Under the pieces are notes generated by a model that had not been told where the DNA came from, did no database searches, and saw only the letters and a program-made list of their open reading frames with translations. This document shows positions 28,808-39,844 of a stretch of 64,000 nt of DNA, one piece after another. Positions within the stretch are counted from its first letter, which is position 1. Each line of letters opens with the position of its first letter. Location: assembly GCF_014217785.1 (NCBI RefSeq), contig NZ_CP048814.1, forward strand, positions 248,001 to 312,000, in the 5' to 3' direction. The translations under genes and the position numbers were made by a program. Source of the stretch: Rhodococcus triatomae (GTDB lineage Bacteria > Actinomycetota > Actinomycetes > Mycobacteriales > Mycobacteriaceae).

Positions 28808-29230
28808 TCAGCGCTTGCCCGCCGGATTCTTCGGCTGCACCAGCCGGCTGCCGGACCACTCACCGAGATTGGCTGCCGAGGTCTGGGTGAGCCCGGCGGT
28901 CGGTGCCGACTCGGCGATCTCACTCGGTTCCACGTGCCCGGGCGTACCCGTCTTGGGCGTGAGCACCCACACGAAGCCCTCGTCCGCGAGCGGGCCGATG
29001 GCATCCATGAGTGCATCGACGAGGTCGCCGTCACCCTCACGCCACCACAACAGGACGACGTCGATGACCTCGTCGGAGTCCTCGTCGAGGATCTCGTCTC
29101 CGATCACCTCCTCGACCGCGGCCCGCAGGTCGTCGTCGGTGTCCTCGTCCCAGCCACGTTCCTGTACCACCATGTCGGGGTTGATCCCGAGTTTCTGAAC
29201 ATAGCTCTGGGCGTCCGCCGCGGCGACCAC
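28808..29230 (-). CDS. DUF3052 family protein (Rv2239c-like)
   Basis: The 140-aa acidic protein has AQSYVQKLGINPDMVVQERGWDEDTDDDLR, a cluster of acidic residues, and VIDVVLLWWREGDGDLVDAL. It also has the block PLADEGFVWVLTPKTGTPGHVEPSEI, all typical of DUF3052. The function is unknown. GTG at 29230 is chosen because AAAGGAGG lies 9 nt upstream; the longer open frame to 29320 has no such site. It lies 50 bp upstream of ahpE, so the two may be co-transcribed. Confidence 0.88.
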   Translation of the reverse strand: MVAAADAQSYVQKLGINPDMVVQERGWDEDTDDDLRAAVEEVIGDEILDEDSDEVIDVVLLWWREGDGDLVDALMDAIGPLADEGFVWVLTPKTGTPGHVEPSEIAESAPTAGLTQTSAANLGEWSGSRLVQPKNPAGKR

Positions 29231-29702
29231 GGTGAGGTCCTCCTTTGGTTGTCGGCCCACGGGATGCCCGGGGACCGCGCGTGTAGATCGGTTGGTGAAA
29301 GCGAACATGCTCGACGGCAATCGCGCAAGCCGACCACGCGGGAAAGTCCCGAGAAATCTCGTTCCACCCTCTGGTCGTCGAGCCTACGACCCGACGAGGG
29401 TGAACGCTGCCGGTACGCGTATCCGGCCGTGATCGCATCAGGTGGCTACCGGAACTCGGCCACCGGATCCGGACCGCCGACGGGTGCTGCCGCGCCTACC
29501 GACACGGCCACGAACGATCCGGACGAAATGCTACCCGCAGGTAACCCGAGGGCCCCGTGCCGGACGCGCCGCGATGGGGGAAGATGAGGCGTGGGCCACA
29601 ACGAAACACGAGGTGACCGGGCCCGACACCGGCCCGGTCACGTGGACGGACGCCATACCGTGCGTCTCCCACCACGGCATCCCACTACCACGAGGAGCAA
29701 CG
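29231..29702. other. Divergent intergenic region between the DUF3052 gene and aceE
   Basis: This 472-bp stretch separates divergent genes. An open frame continuous with aceE runs back to 29442, but its composition is Arg/Pro-rich and unlike the conserved E1 N-terminus, so it is not called. M. tuberculosis has Rv2240c here; no equivalent frame is supported. The region presumably holds both promoters, but I see no clear operator. Confidence 0.6.
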
Positions 29703-32567
<2,865 letters not shown>

Positions 32568-32596
32568 CCCGCTGACCGGCGAAACCGGGAAAACAC

Positions 32597-32641
32597 CGCC
32601 CACCCCCGCGCGTGCGAGTCCGCACCGCACGGGGGTGGGCG
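32597..32641 (+). terminator. Terminator after aceE
   Basis: An 11-bp GC-rich perfect outer stem (32597-32607 with 32631-32641) encloses further pairing (GTGCG/CGCAC) and is followed by TATTTT. It is the most classical intrinsic terminator in the window. It leaves only 13 bp before the mabR start, so mabR is transcribed from close by or leaderless. Confidence 0.85.
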
Positions 32642-32654
32642 TATTTTCGTGGAC

Positions 32655-33929
32655 ATGGCCGAGCAAGCGGTGGGGCGTCAGCGGGTACGCCGGACCACCC
32701 GTGACCCCCTCCCCGACGCGCTGCTCCGCCGGGTCAAGCAGTTCTCCGGCCGCCTCGCCACCGAGGCTGTCACCGCGATGCAGGATCAACTGCCCTTCTT
32801 CGACAATCTCGACGCCGCGCAACGCGCCAACGTCCAACTGCTGGTGCAGACCGCGGTCATCAACTTCCTCGAATGGCTCGAGGACTCGAACAGCGACATC
32901 CGCTTCAGCCTGGATGCCTTCCAGGTCATCCCGCAGGACCTCGCCCGGCGACTGACGTTGCGTCAGACGGTGGACATGGTGCGGGTCGCGATGGAGTTCT
33001 TCGAGCAGTGGCTTCCGGCCCTGGCCCGCAACGACCAGCAGCTCACCGCGCTGACCGAGGCGGTGTTGCGGTACGGACGAGAGCTCGGTTTCGCGGCGGC
33101 GTCGGTGTACGCGAGTGCCGCCGAGTCCCGCGGAGCCTGGGACACCCGGCTCGAGGCGCTCGTCATCGATGCCGTGGTCCGGGGTGACACCGGCTCCGAC
33201 ATGCTCTCGCGGGCCGCCACGCTGAACTGGGACGCCACGGCGCCGGCCACCGTCATCGTCGGGACTCCTCCGGAGGACGAGCGGGTCGGGGTGGTCTCCA
33301 CCGTGCACGCGATCGCGCAGAAGCACGGGCGGGCGGCGCTCGCCGTCGTCCAGGGTTCACGCCTGGTCACCGTGGTGAGTGGCGAGGTCCACGGGTCGAC
33401 CGGGGCCTCCCAGTTCGTCACCGACCTCCTGGCGAAGTTCTCCGACGACCCGGTGGTGATCGGCCCCACCACGCCCACCCTCGGCGCGGCACACTTCAGC
33501 GCGGTCGAGGCGCTGACCGCGATGCAGGCGGTGGCGGGCTGGCGCGGTGCACCCCGCCCCGTTCACGCCGCGGAACTACTTCCGGAACGGGCCCTGCTCG
33601 GGGACGCCGCCGCCATCGGTGCGCTCAACGACTCGATCGTCGCACCACTCGCGGGCGCCGGTTCTGTTCTGACGGACACCCTCGACGCGTACCTCGACTG
33701 TGGAGGTGCGGTGGAGACTTGCGCACGTCAGCTGTTTGTTCATCCAAATACTGTCCGATATCGACTGAAGAAAATTGCCGAGGTGACGGGCCGAGATCCC
33801 ACAAACCCCCGGGACGCGTACGTACTCCGAGTTGCAGCAACAGTAGGTCGACTGACACATTCGCATAACGAACCCATCTCAGGTTTAACATCAGTCACAA
33901 AGTTCACATATGGAGAACTCTCCCAGTAA
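32655..33929 (+). CDS. mabR: PucR-type transcriptional regulator MabR of the FAS-II locus
   Basis: The 424-aa protein is equivalent to Rv2242 (MabR), which regulates the fabD-acpM-kasA operon in mycobacteria. N-terminal helices (LLRRVKQFSGRLATEAVTAM) precede a sensor region and a C-terminal PucR-type helix-turn-helix (LDAYLDCGGAVETCARQLFVHPNTVRYRLKKI). ATG at 32655 is chosen; GTG at 32649 is possible. Beyond about 33725 the codon use turns AT-rich, with AAT, ACT, TAT, AAA, ATT and a TTA Leu codon at 33885. That is unlike the rest of the gene. Confidence 0.92.
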   Translation: MAEQAVGRQRVRRTTRDPLPDALLRRVKQFSGRLATEAVTAMQDQLPFFDNLDAAQRANVQLLVQTAVINFLEWLEDSNSDIRFSLDAFQVIPQDLARRLTLRQTVDMVRVAMEFFEQWLPALARNDQQLTALTEAVLRYGRELGFAAASVYASAAESRGAWDTRLEALVIDAVVRGDTGSDMLSRAATLNWDATAPATVIVGTPPEDERVGVVSTVHAIAQKHGRAALAVVQGSRLVTVVSGEVHGSTGASQFVTDLLAKFSDDPVVIGPTTPTLGAAHFSAVEALTAMQAVAGWRGAPRPVHAAELLPERALLGDAAAIGALNDSIVAPLAGAGSVLTDTLDAYLDCGGAVETCARQLFVHPNTVRYRLKKIAEVTGRDPTNPRDAYVLRVAATVGRLTHSHNEPISGLTSVTKFTYGELSQ

Positions 33930-34025
33930 CGAAACCCCACCCCCGATCGATAGGGCCGCCCGACGTGGGAATTTGGAGGAACCCTACAAATCTGCCTGAC
34001 AGAGTTCATCGCCGACAACATCTCT

Positions 34026-34049
34026 GAGAACCGACCTGACGGTGTTCTC
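34026..34049. promoter_or_regulatory. Inverted repeat just before fabD
   Basis: GAGAAC (34026-34031) and GTTCTC (34044-34049) form a 6-bp dyad with a 12-bp spacer, ending 7 bp before the fabD start. It could be an operator for MabR or another regulator. No match to a remembered consensus is claimed. Confidence 0.35.
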
Positions 34050-34056
34050 TTGAAAG

Positions 34057-34974
34057 GTGATTTCGTTGCTCGCCCCGGGTCAGGGCTCCCAGACTCCCGG
34101 CATGCTCGGCCCCTGGCTGGAGTTGCCCGGTACCGCTGATCGTCTCGCGTTGTGGTCGAAGGCCGCCGGCCTCGACCTGGTCCGCCTCGGCACCTCGGCC
34201 ACCGCCGAGGAGATCACCGACACCGCGGTCACCCAGCCGCTGGTCGTCGCCGCCGCGGTCCTCGCCTACGAGGAAGCCGAAGCGCAGGGCCTCGTACCGC
34301 GCGACGCCGTCGCCGCGGGCCATTCCGTCGGTGAACTCGCTGCGGCCGTGGTGGCCGGCGTCCTCTCCGCGGACGACGCCGTCGCCCTCGCCGCCATTCG
34401 TGGCAGCGAGATGGCCAAGGCCTGTGCACTCGAGCCCACCGGCATGTCCGCCGTGCTGGGCGGCGACGAGGAAGCCGTCCTCGCTCGCCTCGACGAGCTC
34501 GGCCTGGAGCCGGCCAACCGCAACGCGGCCGGCCAGATCGTGGCCGCGGGCCTGCTCACCGCGCTCGAGGAACTCGCTGCGACTCCGCCGGAGAAGGCGC
34601 GTGTCCGCGCCCTGCCGGTCGCCGGCGCGTTCCACACCCGTTTCATGGCCCCCGCCCAGGAAGCGGTCGCGGACGCCGCCGCCAAGATCACCCCCGGCGA
34701 GCCCACCCGCACCCTGCTGTCCAACTCCGACGGGCAGCCCGTCTCCTCGGGAGCGGACGCCCTCACCAAGCTCGCCGCCCAGGTCACCCGGCCCGTCCGC
34801 TGGGACCTGTGCACGGCCACCCTGCGGGAGAAGAGCATCGACGGCATCGCCGAACTCCCGCCCGCAGGCACCCTCGTCGGTATCGCCAAGCGCGAGATGC
34901 GCGGCACACCGGCGTTGGCACTGAAGACCCCCGGAGATATCTCCGCACTGGCTGAACTTGGAAAAGTCGGCTAG
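34057..34974 (+). CDS. fabD: Malonyl-CoA:ACP transacylase FabD
   Basis: Loads malonyl groups onto AcpM for FAS-II elongation of mycolate precursors. The 305-aa product has [13 protein letters not shown] at the N-terminus, Ser90 in GHSVGE, Arg115 in [11 protein letters not shown], the [12 protein letters not shown] block and His193 in [11 protein letters not shown] at 34057 matches mycobacterial FabD; TTG at 34066 has the better spaced AAAGGTGA. It heads the fabD-acpM-kasA-accD6 operon. Confidence 0.95.
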   Translation: MISLLAPGQGSQTPGMLGPWLELPGTADRLALWSKAAGLDLVRLGTSATAEEITDTAVTQPLVVAAAVLAYEEAEAQGLVPRDAVAAGHSVGELAAAVVAGVLSADDAVALAAIRGSEMAKACALEPTGMSAVLGGDEEAVLARLDELGLEPANRNAAGQIVAAGLLTALEELAATPPEKARVRALPVAGAFHTRFMAPAQEAVADAAAKITPGEPTRTLLSNSDGQPVSSGADALTKLAAQVTRPVRWDLCTATLREKSIDGIAELPPAGTLVGIAKREMRGTPALALKTPGDISALAELGKVG

Positions 34975-35079
34975 TTTGCTGCGCGCACCTCGCGAGGGGT
35001 GCAAGCAGGGCCCGCAGGCGCGGCCGATGGGGACGCGCCTGTTCAACTCGAGAAACACGAAGCAGAAGGGAGCCACTCC

Positions 35080-35391
35080 GTGGCACTCACCCAGGAAGAA
35101 ATCGTTGCCGAGCTCGGACAGATCATCGAGGAGGTCACCGGCATCGAACCCTCCGAGGTGACCGTCGAGAAGTCCTTCGTCGACGACCTCGACATCGACT
35201 CCCTGTCCATGGTCGAGATCGCCGTGCAGACCGAGGACAAGTACGGCGTCAAGATCCCCGACGAGGATCTCGCGAGCCTGCGCACCGTCGGCGACGCCGT
35301 CAACTACATCCAGAAGCTCGAGGCCGAGGGTGGCGAGACCGCGGAGGCCGTGAAGGCGAAGCTCGAAGCCGCGAAGAACGACGACGAGTGA
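35080..35391 (+). CDS. acpM: Meromycolate extension acyl carrier protein AcpM
   Basis: The 103-aa acyl carrier for FAS-II has its 4'-phosphopantetheine attachment Ser41 in [11 protein letters not shown]-terminal extension ([23 protein letters not shown]) distinguishes AcpM from ordinary ACPs. GTG at 35080 is selected by alignment with mycobacterial AcpM; AGAAGGGAG lies 8 nt before it. The stop overlaps the kasA start (GTGA), which fits tight stoichiometric translation. Confidence 0.96.
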   Translation: MALTQEEIVAELGQIIEEVTGIEPSEVTVEKSFVDDLDIDSLSMVEIAVQTEDKYGVKIPDEDLASLRTVGDAVNYIQKLEAEGGETAEAVKAKLEAAKNDDE

Positions 35392-36650
35392 GCGACGCCG
35401 TGACTTCCGCCTCGCCCCGCAACGGGAACTTCCCCAACATCGTCGTCACGTCGCTCGCGACGTCGACGTCGATCGCTGGTGATGTGGATGGCACGTGGAA
35501 GGGTCTCCTCGCAGGCGAGAGTGGCATCACCCGCCTCGAGGACCCCTTCGTCGAGGAGTTCGACCTGCCGGTGAAGATCGGTGGCCACATCAAGGTCTCC
35601 CCCGACGAGTCGCTCTCGCGGGTGGAAATCCGGCGCATGAGCTATGTCGAACGTCTCGCACTCGTCCTCAGCCGTGAAGTCTGGTCGAACGCGGGCAGCC
35701 CGGAGGTCGACAAGGACCGCCTCGGCGTCGTGATCGGCACCGGGCTCGGCGGCGGCGAGGCTCTCGTCGATGCCGTCGACAAGATGAACGCCGGCGGCTA
35801 CCGCAAGGTGTCGCCGTTCGCGGTGCAGATGGTGATGCCGAACGGTCCGTCCGCGACCGTGGGCCTCGAACTCGGTGCCCGCGCCGGCGTCATCACTCCG
35901 GTCTCGGCCTGCTCGTCGGGCTCGGAGGCCATCGCTCACGCGTTCCGCATGATCGCGATGGGCGATGCCGACATCGTCGTCACCGGTGGCGTCGAGGGCT
36001 ACCTCGACGCGGTGCCGATCGCCAGCTTCGCGATGATGCGGGCACTGAGTACCCGCAACGACGATCCCACCGCGGCGTCCCGTCCGTTCGACAAGGACCG
36101 CGACGGGTTCGTGTTCGGCGAGGCGGGTGCGCTCATGGTCATCGAGACCGAGGAGCACGCCAAGGCGCGCGGAGCCACGATTCACGCCCGACTGCTCGGT
36201 GCGGGAATCACCTCGGACGGATTCCACATCGTGGCACCGGACCCGGAAGGGACCGGCGCGGCGCGCGCGATGACTCGGGCGATCGAGGTCGCAGGCCTCG
36301 CCAAGAGCGACATCGCCCACGTCAACGCACACGCGACGGCGACCCCGATCGGCGACACGGCAGAGGCCAAGGCCATCAACGCCGCTGTCGGCAATCACGC
36401 CGCCGTGTATGCACCGAAGTCCGCGTTGGGGCACTCGATCGGCGCCGTCGGTGCGCTCGAATCGGTGCTCACGGTCCTGGCGTTGCGCGACGGGGTCATT
36501 CCCCCGACGCTCAACCTCGAAAACCAGGATCCAGAGATCGACCTCGACGTCGTCGCGGGTGAGCCGCGCTACGGACAGTTCGATTTCGCACTCAACAACT
36601 CGTTCGGCTTCGGTGGGCACAACGTCGCGCTCGCCTTCGGTCGAGCCTGA
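35388..36650 (+). CDS. kasA: Beta-ketoacyl-ACP synthase KasA
   Basis: Condensing enzyme of FAS-II, elongating acyl-AcpM with malonyl-AcpM. The 420-aa thiolase fold has Cys175 in SACSSGS, His316 in VNAHATATP and His350 in [10 protein letters not shown], plus the GFGGHN C-terminal loop. It matches the KasA/KasB branch with the N-terminal [19 protein letters not shown]. tuberculosis has kasB next to it; here accD6 follows instead, so one synthase may cover this step. Confidence 0.94.
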   Translation: MSDAVTSASPRNGNFPNIVVTSLATSTSIAGDVDGTWKGLLAGESGITRLEDPFVEEFDLPVKIGGHIKVSPDESLSRVEIRRMSYVERLALVLSREVWSNAGSPEVDKDRLGVVIGTGLGGGEALVDAVDKMNAGGYRKVSPFAVQMVMPNGPSATVGLELGARAGVITPVSACSSGSEAIAHAFRMIAMGDADIVVTGGVEGYLDAVPIASFAMMRALSTRNDDPTAASRPFDKDRDGFVFGEAGALMVIETEEHAKARGATIHARLLGAGITSDGFHIVAPDPEGTGAARAMTRAIEVAGLAKSDIAHVNAHATATPIGDTAEAKAINAAVGNHAAVYAPKSALGHSIGAVGALESVLTVLALRDGVIPPTLNLENQDPEIDLDVVAGEPRYGQFDFALNNSFGFGGHNVALAFGRA

Positions 36651-36676
36651 TCCTGCCACCCGCACGGATCGAGGGT

Positions 36677-36711
36677 GGTGGCCTTCCGGCAAGGCTTTCC
36701 GGAAGGCCACC
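36677..36711 (+). terminator. Hairpin between kasA and accD6
   Basis: A perfect 13-bp stem (36677-36689 with 36699-36711) has a 9-nt loop and no T-run. It lies in the 104-bp kasA-accD6 gap and may partly terminate or stabilise the upstream message. Confidence 0.6.
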
Positions 36712-36754
36712 GTCCCACCCGACAACTCGCAGGACACGCACTCAGGAGGACGCG

Positions 36755-38188
36755 ATGACCATCTTGGCACCGGTGACGAAGTCCGATGCACCCACCGATC
36801 CCCGCGATCCGCTGGGCCGCCTGAGTCGTCTGTTCGACCCCGGCACCGTCTCGCTCCTCCACCCTCGTGACAAGTCCGGAGTCCTCGCCGCCGTCGGCCG
36901 CATCGACGGCGTCCGCACCGTCGCCTACGCCTCGGACGCGCAGGTCATGGGTGGCGCGATGGGTGTCGAGGGTTGCAAGCACATCGTGACGGCGATCGAC
37001 ACCGCCCTCGACGAGCAGGTCCCGATCGTCGGGCTCTGGCACTCGGGCGGTGCCCGGCTGGCCGAGGGCGTCGAGGCCCTCCACGCCGTCGGCCTCGTGT
37101 TCGAGGCCATGGTGCGCGCCTCCGGCCGCATCCCCCAGATTTCCGTCGTCCTCGGCTTCGCCGCGGGCGGCGCCGCCTACGGCCCCGCACTCACCGACAT
37201 CGTCATCATGGCGCCGGAGGGACGAGTCTTCGTCACCGGACCGGACGTGGTGCGCAGTGTCACCGGCGAACAGGTCGACATGGAGTCCCTCGGCGGCCCG
37301 GACACCCACAGCAAGAAGTCCGGTGTCGCCCACATCGCGGCACGGGACGAATCCGACGCCCTGCACCGGGCGCGCCGTCTCGTGTCGATGTTCGCCGAGC
37401 AGGGCGAGTTCGACCTGGTGGCCGCCGAACACGGCGACACCGACCTGCGGGCACTGATGCCCGAATCCGCGAAGCGCGCCTACGACGTCAAGCCGATCGT
37501 GCACGAGTTGCTCGACAACGTCGAGGGTGAGTCCACGTTCGAGGAACTGCAGGGCAACTACGCCCGCAGCATGGTCACCGGGCTCGGCCGCATCGGTGGC
37601 CGCACCGTGGGTGTCCTCGCGAACAATCCGATCCGTCTCGGCGGCTGCCTGAACTCCGAGAGTGCGGAGAAGGCCGCGCGGTTCGTGCGGTTGTGCGACG
37701 CGTTCGGTATCCCTCTCGTCGTGCTGGTGGACGTGCCCGGATACCTGCCCGGCGTGAGCATGGAGTGGGAGGGCGTGGTGCGGCGCGGCGCCAAGTTGCT
37801 GCACGCATTCGCCGAGGCGACCGTCCCCCGGGTGACCGTGGTGACCCGCAAGATCTACGGCGGCGCCTACATCGCGATGAACTCCCGCGCACTCGGTGCC
37901 ACCGCCGTGTTCGCGTGGCCGGACTCCGAGGTCGCGGTGATGGGCGCGAAGGCCGCCGTCGGCATCCTGCACAAGCGAGCCCTCGCCGCCGCCCCCGAGG
38001 AGGAGCGCGAGGCCCTGCACGACCGCCTGGCCGTCGAACACGCCGCCCTGGCGGGTGGAGTCGACCGCGCCGTGGAGATCGGAGTGGTGGACGAGGAGAT
38101 CGATCCGGCGAAGACGCGCAGTGTCGTCACCGCCGCCCTCGCCGCCGCCCCCGTCCGCCGCGGCGCGCACAAGAACATCCCCCTCTGA
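36755..38188 (+). CDS. accD6: Acyl-CoA carboxylase beta subunit AccD6
   Basis: Carboxyltransferase subunit that makes malonyl-CoA with an AccA-type biotinylated alpha subunit. The 477-aa two-lobed crotonase fold has the oxyanion-forming Gly-rich blocks GFAAGGAAYGPALTD and IYGGAYIAMNSRALGAT. FAWPDSEVAVMGAKAAVGIL forms the biotin-binding part. It closes the FAS-II operon as in mycobacteria. ATG at 36755 has CAGGAGG upstream. It is followed by a very long terminator palindrome. Confidence 0.94.
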   Translation: MTILAPVTKSDAPTDPRDPLGRLSRLFDPGTVSLLHPRDKSGVLAAVGRIDGVRTVAYASDAQVMGGAMGVEGCKHIVTAIDTALDEQVPIVGLWHSGGARLAEGVEALHAVGLVFEAMVRASGRIPQISVVLGFAAGGAAYGPALTDIVIMAPEGRVFVTGPDVVRSVTGEQVDMESLGGPDTHSKKSGVAHIAARDESDALHRARRLVSMFAEQGEFDLVAAEHGDTDLRALMPESAKRAYDVKPIVHELLDNVEGESTFEELQGNYARSMVTGLGRIGGRTVGVLANNPIRLGGCLNSESAEKAARFVRLCDAFGIPLVVLVDVPGYLPGVSMEWEGVVRRGAKLLHAFAEATVPRVTVVTRKIYGGAYIAMNSRALGATAVFAWPDSEVAVMGAKAAVGILHKRALAAAPEEEREALHDRLAVEHAALAGGVDRAVEIGVVDEEIDPAKTRSVVTAALAAAPVRRGAHKNIPL

Positions 38189-38208
38189 GCACTCCCCTCT
38201 GATCTTCC

Positions 38209-38261
38209 CGGATGAATGGCACTTTCATCGCCTCTGAGGCGATGAAAGTGCCATTCATCCG
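38209..38261. terminator. 26-bp perfect palindromic terminator after accD6
   Basis: The perfect 26-bp inverted repeat (38209-38234 with 38236-38261) has a single-base centre, so the RNA would form a very long stem with a small loop. It lies between the accD6 stop and the end of the minus-strand DUF3145 gene and can serve both directions. It is lower in GC than its surroundings. Confidence 0.8.
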
Positions 38262-38344
38262 TTCGGGATCAGGCGCGGACACGAAGAATCAGGCGCGAAC
38301 GGAAAGGGAGGGAGTGACCGTGGGAGTGCAGAGGGACGGGAGTA

Positions 38345-38854
38345 TCAGCCGACGTCGCGGCGCATCCACGTGACCTCGGCACCCTCGCTGCCGCTGCGGA
38401 ACGGCTCGAGCGCGTCGTCCCAGTCCGTGCCCAGTGCGTAGTCGAGTTCTGCGCGCAGGTCGGCGGCGGTGGCCATGATCGCGCGCAGCCTCATCTCGCC
38501 CACCACGACGTCGCCGCTGGCGCTGGTGCAGCCGTGCCACAGACCCAGTTCGGGGGTGTGGCTGTAACGCTCGCCGTCCACCCCCTCACTGGGATCCTCG
38601 GTGACCTCGAAACGCAGCATGGGCCAGGCGCGCAGCGCGTTGACCAGGCGCGACGCGGTGCCGACCGGCCCTACCCACGTGGTGGTGGCACGCAGCATCC
38701 CCTCGGACGCCGGTTGCGAATTCCAGGTGAGATTCGCAGGGCTGTCCAGGGTCGCGGCCAGTGCCCACTCCACGTGTGGGCACAGCGCGGCGGGCGCGGA
38801 GTGGACATAGACCACTCCGGATGTGCTGTCCGCGAACTGTTCCGATACGCGCAC
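38345..38854 (-). CDS. DUF3145 family protein
   Basis: The 169-aa soluble protein has the DUF3145 blocks GVVYVHSAPAALCPHVEWAL, ATTTWVGPVGTASRLVNALRAWP and DLRAELDYALGTDWDDALEPFR. It is restricted to actinobacteria, and its function is unknown. GTG at 38854 has GGAGG about 7 nt upstream. It converges on accD6 across the long palindrome and lies downstream of the serine hydrolase gene on the same strand. Confidence 0.88.
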   Translation of the reverse strand: MRVSEQFADSTSGVVYVHSAPAALCPHVEWALAATLDSPANLTWNSQPASEGMLRATTTWVGPVGTASRLVNALRAWPMLRFEVTEDPSEGVDGERYSHTPELGLWHGCTSASGDVVVGEMRLRAIMATAADLRAELDYALGTDWDDALEPFRSGSEGAEVTWMRRDVG

Positions 38855-38977
38855 GAGAGCCTCCTGCTTCGACGAGGGACGTCTTCCCCAACGACCTCGG
38901 TCGAGTGCTTCGGCTACACACGCGATATCCAGTGTGCCCCGTGTTGCCGGTGTTTCGCCAGTGAAATCGGAAAACGA

Positions 38978-39796
38978 TCAGCGGAACTGCCGGAGAACGC
39001 CGTCGCTCACGTCCGTCCACAACGGTTTGGCCCAGTCTCCGAACGCCCGATCGGTGAGCACCACACACGACAGTTCCGCGGCCGGATCGACCCACAGGAA
39101 GGTGCCGGACTGGCCGAAGTGTCCGTACGTCCGCGGCGAGTTCTCGGTACCCGTCCAGTGCGGATGCTTCTCGGACCGGATCTCGAACGCCAGGCCCCAA
39201 TCGTTCGGCTTGTGCATGCCGTAACCGGGAAGGATGCCGGCGAGCTCCGGGAACTGCACCGACGTCGCCTCCGCGAACAATTCCGTGGACACCAGCGTGG
39301 GAGCGCACAGTTCCTTCGCGAACGCGGTCAGGTCCCGCACGCTCGCCTGCGCCCCGTGGCCCGCCGGTCCGGCGAGCGCGGCCGTCTCCATCCGCAAGGG
39401 AGCGAAGACCGCCTCGGCGAGGTAGTCGGCAAAGGCGATGCCGCTCTCCTCGGCGACGAAGTCGGCGAGAACCTCGAAACCGGCGCTCGAGTAGATCCGC
39501 TTGGTGCCCGGCGCCGTCTGGACGCGGTTCTCGTCGAACGCCAGCCCCGAGGCGTGCGCGAGCAGGTGACGCACGGTCGAGCCGGGAGGACCCGCGGGCT
39601 GGTCGAGTTCGACCGCCCCCTCCTCGATCGCGACGAGGACTGCGTATCCCACGAGCAGCTTCGTCACCGAGGCCAGGGGGTACACCCGCTCGACGTCGCC
39701 GGCCTCTTCGCGTACACCGCGGCCGGTGGACACCACCGCTCCCGCGGCGTGGTCCACCGGCCACTGGGCTATCCGTTGCAGACTGTCCACGCGCAC
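38978..39796 (-). CDS. Beta-lactamase-family serine hydrolase
   Basis: The 272-aa class C beta-lactamase-like fold has the catalytic SxxK in SVTK (Ser43/Lys46), the Tyr motif YSSAGFE, and the third motif HFGQSGTF in place of KTG. No signal peptide is seen, so the enzyme is probably a cytosolic esterase or peptidase rather than a resistance enzyme. GTG at 39796 is the start. It lies between the alcohol dehydrogenase and DUF3145 genes on the same strand; no functional link is evident. Confidence 0.85.
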   Translation of the reverse strand: MRVDSLQRIAQWPVDHAAGAVVSTGRGVREEAGDVERVYPLASVTKLLVGYAVLVAIEEGAVELDQPAGPPGSTVRHLLAHASGLAFDENRVQTAPGTKRIYSSAGFEVLADFVAEESGIAFADYLAEAVFAPLRMETAALAGPAGHGAQASVRDLTAFAKELCAPTLVSTELFAEATSVQFPELAGILPGYGMHKPNDWGLAFEIRSEKHPHWTGTENSPRTYGHFGQSGTFLWVDPAAELSCVVLTDRAFGDWAKPLWTDVSDGVLRQFR

Positions 39797-39844
39797 AGCC
39801 TACGAGGACGGTCGCACGCCGGGCGCGGTACCCGGATCAGGGAG

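Noticed and set aside
29442-29702. N-terminal extension of aceE back to 29442
   Set aside because: Low-complexity Arg/Pro translation with no match to E1 N-termini; TTG 29703 has a good ribosome site.
38209-38261. Long palindrome considered as an insertion-sequence end or dif/att site
   Set aside because: No transposase or integrase nearby and no target duplication visible; the position between convergent genes fits a terminator.
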